A DNA stretch of 64,000 nt, taken from NCBI GenBank assembly GCA_025617745.1, contig CM046853.1:59481233-59545232 (forward strand). The letters run 5' to 3'. The DNA is from Heliocidaris erythrogramma. Lineage: Eukaryota; Echinodermata; Echinoidea; Camarodonta; Echinometridae. Made by a program: the position numbers and the translations under genes. Positions 61,837 to 64,000 of this stretch are shown in pieces. The notes beneath the pieces are model-generated. The model was not told the DNA's origin and ran no database searches. It worked only from the letters and a program-made list of their open reading frames with translations. Each line of letters opens with the position of its first letter. The first letter of the stretch is position 1.

Positions 61837-61977
61837 AATTACGGCGTCTAGGTTGCGTCCGGGTTCACCGAGTATAATATAGTTGATTTCAAGTAATTTG
61901 TTTTATACCTGCGTGATAACCTGATGAGTGCAGGTCGAAAAGCTTCGTTATCATGTCTCTTTTTCGTGCCATATTGA
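61385..61977 (+). repeat. Right arm of the 593 bp inverted repeat
   Basis: Mirror of 60378-60970; part of the direct-orientation copy. Confidence 0.9.
61912..61955 (+). ncRNA. Hammerhead ribozyme motif in the Penelope-like 3' region
   Basis: The core is ctgatga (61921-61927) and gaaa (61937-61940). Stem I pairs cgtgataac (61912-61920) with gttatcatg (61947-61955) over nine positions. Stem III is the self-complementary aagctt (61940-61945), with the predicted cut after C61946. Stem II is very short (one G-C pair closing seven bases). A loopless palindromic stem III can form only between two molecules, as in the small dimeric hammerheads described in Penelope-like elements. Confidence 0.7.
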
Positions 61978-62004
61978 AATTTTGCAGTACCAAGAAATTA
62001 TTTG

Positions 62005-62017
62005 TTTATTAAAGTGT
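62005..62017. repeat. Right target-site duplication of the Penelope-like insertion
   Basis: Exact match to 60366-60378. 27 bases (61978-62004) separate it from the inverted arm; they may be extra 3' tail of the direct copy. Confidence 0.75.
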
Positions 62018-64000
62018 ATTGATGATTTTCAGATCAGAGTTGTTTATTTCTAAAGCGATTTAGTAAGGGAATAGAAGTCAATAAAAAAAATATTTTGATA
62101 GGGTTGTTTTTAATATATAGCATAACCCAAAATATCTGTAACAATTTCATGAGTAATATATAGAAACAGTGAAGCATCAAATCATGTTTTCAAAGATGAG
62201 TATGCATATTTACTGAACTGCATTTTTGACATATTTTCCAAAGCCCATCCATTTACAAAACAACTGAAGAACAGAAAAAAAAACCCTATCATTTGACGAA
62301 TCTAATCAACTCACGAGCCCCTAATGAACATCACAATATATAATGGATATATATACATTGTATATATAAACCTGTAAATTTATTTATAAAAGGAACTTTG
62401 ATTACGTTTTCCAGGCATGACAAATCGCAACACTAAGCTGCATAAAAGAAACAATTTGTCACTTTTTTGTCCACAGTGAAAAGGAGCATTAGAGGTAATA
62501 AAGAAAGACCCTCTATCAATCAGTAAGTCTATAGCTTCAGAAATGTGTCAATACAATAGACACAATGCCAAAATGTACCTTGTCTCGTCTCGCATTCCTC
62601 CATTTGTTTGCTGACAGTACAGACTGACAAGTGAATCTTTTTGAATTGTTTTGTAATCGTTGATCCTGATATCAATATAGTCCACAAGGTGGGGAAAAGA
62701 CTCTCCTCAAATGGCCAAAAAGGCCTGGGAACCTGGATGTACTGAGTATCCCAACAAATTTTACAGGTTTAATTTGATCTGTTTTAACATTATTTATATT
62801 GCCATAAGAACTTTTTTCCAAACAAAATGTAAACAAAAATAATTTGTTTAGAAGTTGCTGAAAGGACTTTTGCATCATAAACCTACTATATACCTTTTAA
62901 AAGAGTATTACCCTAGCTCATAAATTCAAGCACAGTGTGAGACCTTGAAGTTATTTCTTTCTTTCTGCGGCACAATTTAGACTGAAGGAAAAGAGATCTG
63001 GAATTAATAAATCAATAAAATTTGAAAGTTTAGAAGAAAAGAAGAATTTTTTTGGGATACATGACAAGTAAGAAAAAAGTTATTTAGTTGTTGTCAGAAT
63101 GGGATCTAAGATCAGTGGGTCACTTCCTGTAACACATCCTATCTGAATTACATAGGACTGGTCATCAAGAAAACATGTTTATGTTTACTGTCCTCACAAA
63201 ACACAAGACATCTTGCTGCTTCATAATCTGATTACTGATTACAAAACGATTACAATCCTATGACCCTGGTCAGCAGCTTCCCAAGTCAGTTTTGAGAAGG
63301 ATATTCTTTGCTCAAAGCTACCTGACCCTCAGTCATCACACTAAATAATTAAAACGCATAGAAAAGCATAAACAGGAAGGTCCACTTCGTCCAGCCAGAC
63401 TGATTCTAGACGGACTGTATACAGAGAAGGGGATTAGGATCACTTAAGGGGCCACTTAAGTTGATAACAAGGATATGGTGACACCATCTTTGAGACAATT
63501 ATGTTTGTTCATCATAATCAAATACTTCCCAGCCCCATCAGGAGACAATGAGAGATAAAATTCAGTCAATAACAGCTTGTTCACACATACACACAAGAAC
63601 ACAAAAAAAGAGAGGGAGAGAGAGCGAGAGAGAGATGTCCTTGAAAAACCTTGTTTTAAGTGATCTTGTTTCATCCACCATTTTGTATGTCATTTGACTT
63701 GTCACACTCAACTTGTTTCATCCAACATTTTGCATGTCACTCAACAGTTCTAAAACATGTTTATGACAATCTGTATTACTAAAGTACAGGGGTCAGTTCT
63801 TTCTTTAAACTATCACTTTCTAGCACTTGGTAGGCTGAATTTGCTGTGTTATTCATAACTCTTTAAAACAACTTGTAAATTCACGATTTGTCTCCTGCTT
63901 GGATATTGTTTGTATCATCTTCACTACTAAAAATACATACCTTTACCTACCAAAGCATTGTCTTATACAGCAGGGGGTTGTTTTGCACCTTGTTTACCCC
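62018..64000. other. Remainder of intron 3 or downstream sequence; no exon found
   Basis: AT-rich, with a GA tract at about 63607-63636. I looked on the + strand for the C-terminal TIMP exon (GC-Y, DC, ATC, C-W pattern) and did not find it. Confidence 0.5.

Larger units (their letters stand above)
60378..62004 (+). mobile_element. Penelope-like retroelement fragment, head-to-head palindrome
   Basis: Arms 60378-60970 and 61385-61977 are inverted copies of 593 bp that read identically wherever compared (coordinates sum to 62355), around a unique 414 bp centre. The + strand copy (60971-62004) carries the end of the reverse transcriptase, the GIY-YIG endonuclease and a 3' tail; the minus copy is a shorter 5'-truncated duplicate joined head to head. 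A 12-13 bp direct repeat flanks the whole, so both halves arrived in one insertion. The catalytic core of the reverse transcriptase is absent, so the copy is dead. It lies in intron 3 of the second TIMP gene. Confidence 0.85.

Noticed and set aside
1..64000. Synapsin exons hosting the TIMP genes
   Set aside because: TIMP genes are nested in synapsin introns in vertebrates and flies. I looked on both strands for several conserved synapsin core motifs (for example HAHSGMGK, PWVFAQ, EPFIDAKYD) and saw none; a full search was not possible by eye.
58542..64000. C-terminal exon of the second TIMP gene
   Set aside because: No + strand stretch shows the expected Cys/Trp pattern after a good acceptor.

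Overview
This is an AT-rich, intron- and repeat-dominated stretch of animal nuclear DNA. It has no operons, no rRNA or tRNA genes I can support, and no CRISPR array. Two multi-exon genes for secreted TIMP-like proteins (tissue inhibitors of metalloproteinases), several families of short inverted-repeat transposons and many (GA)n/poly-G tracts suggest a marine deuterostome. A sea urchin or related echinoderm is most likely, because repeats beginning 'ccctgtttcataaa' look familiar from urchin genomes. The organism call is inference; I could not search anything.

Layout. 1-12122: no recognised gene; transposon remnants (2060-2350, 4558-5846, 6062-6205), purine tracts and weak minus-strand exon candidates. 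12123-15063: a complete compact TIMP gene with four exons on the + strand. 15064-40937: about 26 kb without a recognised gene, holding inverted-repeat elements, a small family of hairpin elements, a mosaic of duplicated segments (31185-33272 and 35936-36170) and a few minus-strand exon candidates. 40938-58541 and beyond: a second TIMP gene on the same strand with very long introns. Three exons are visible and the C-terminal exon is not found before the window ends. 60366-62017, inside its third intron: a Penelope-like retroelement fragment arranged as a near-perfect head-to-head palindrome, with hammerhead ribozyme motifs and a 12-13 bp target-site duplication.

The two TIMP genes share intron phases (1, 1, 0) and an exon 3 of identical length (125 nt), so they are paralogues from tandem duplication. 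The first looks like an ordinary 248-residue TIMP. In the second, exon 2 is 519 nt instead of 222 nt. The extra ~103 residues form a proline/arginine-rich insertion at the position of the loop between strands A and B, which in vertebrate TIMP-2 contacts membrane-type MMPs. This is the most striking protein-level feature of the window.
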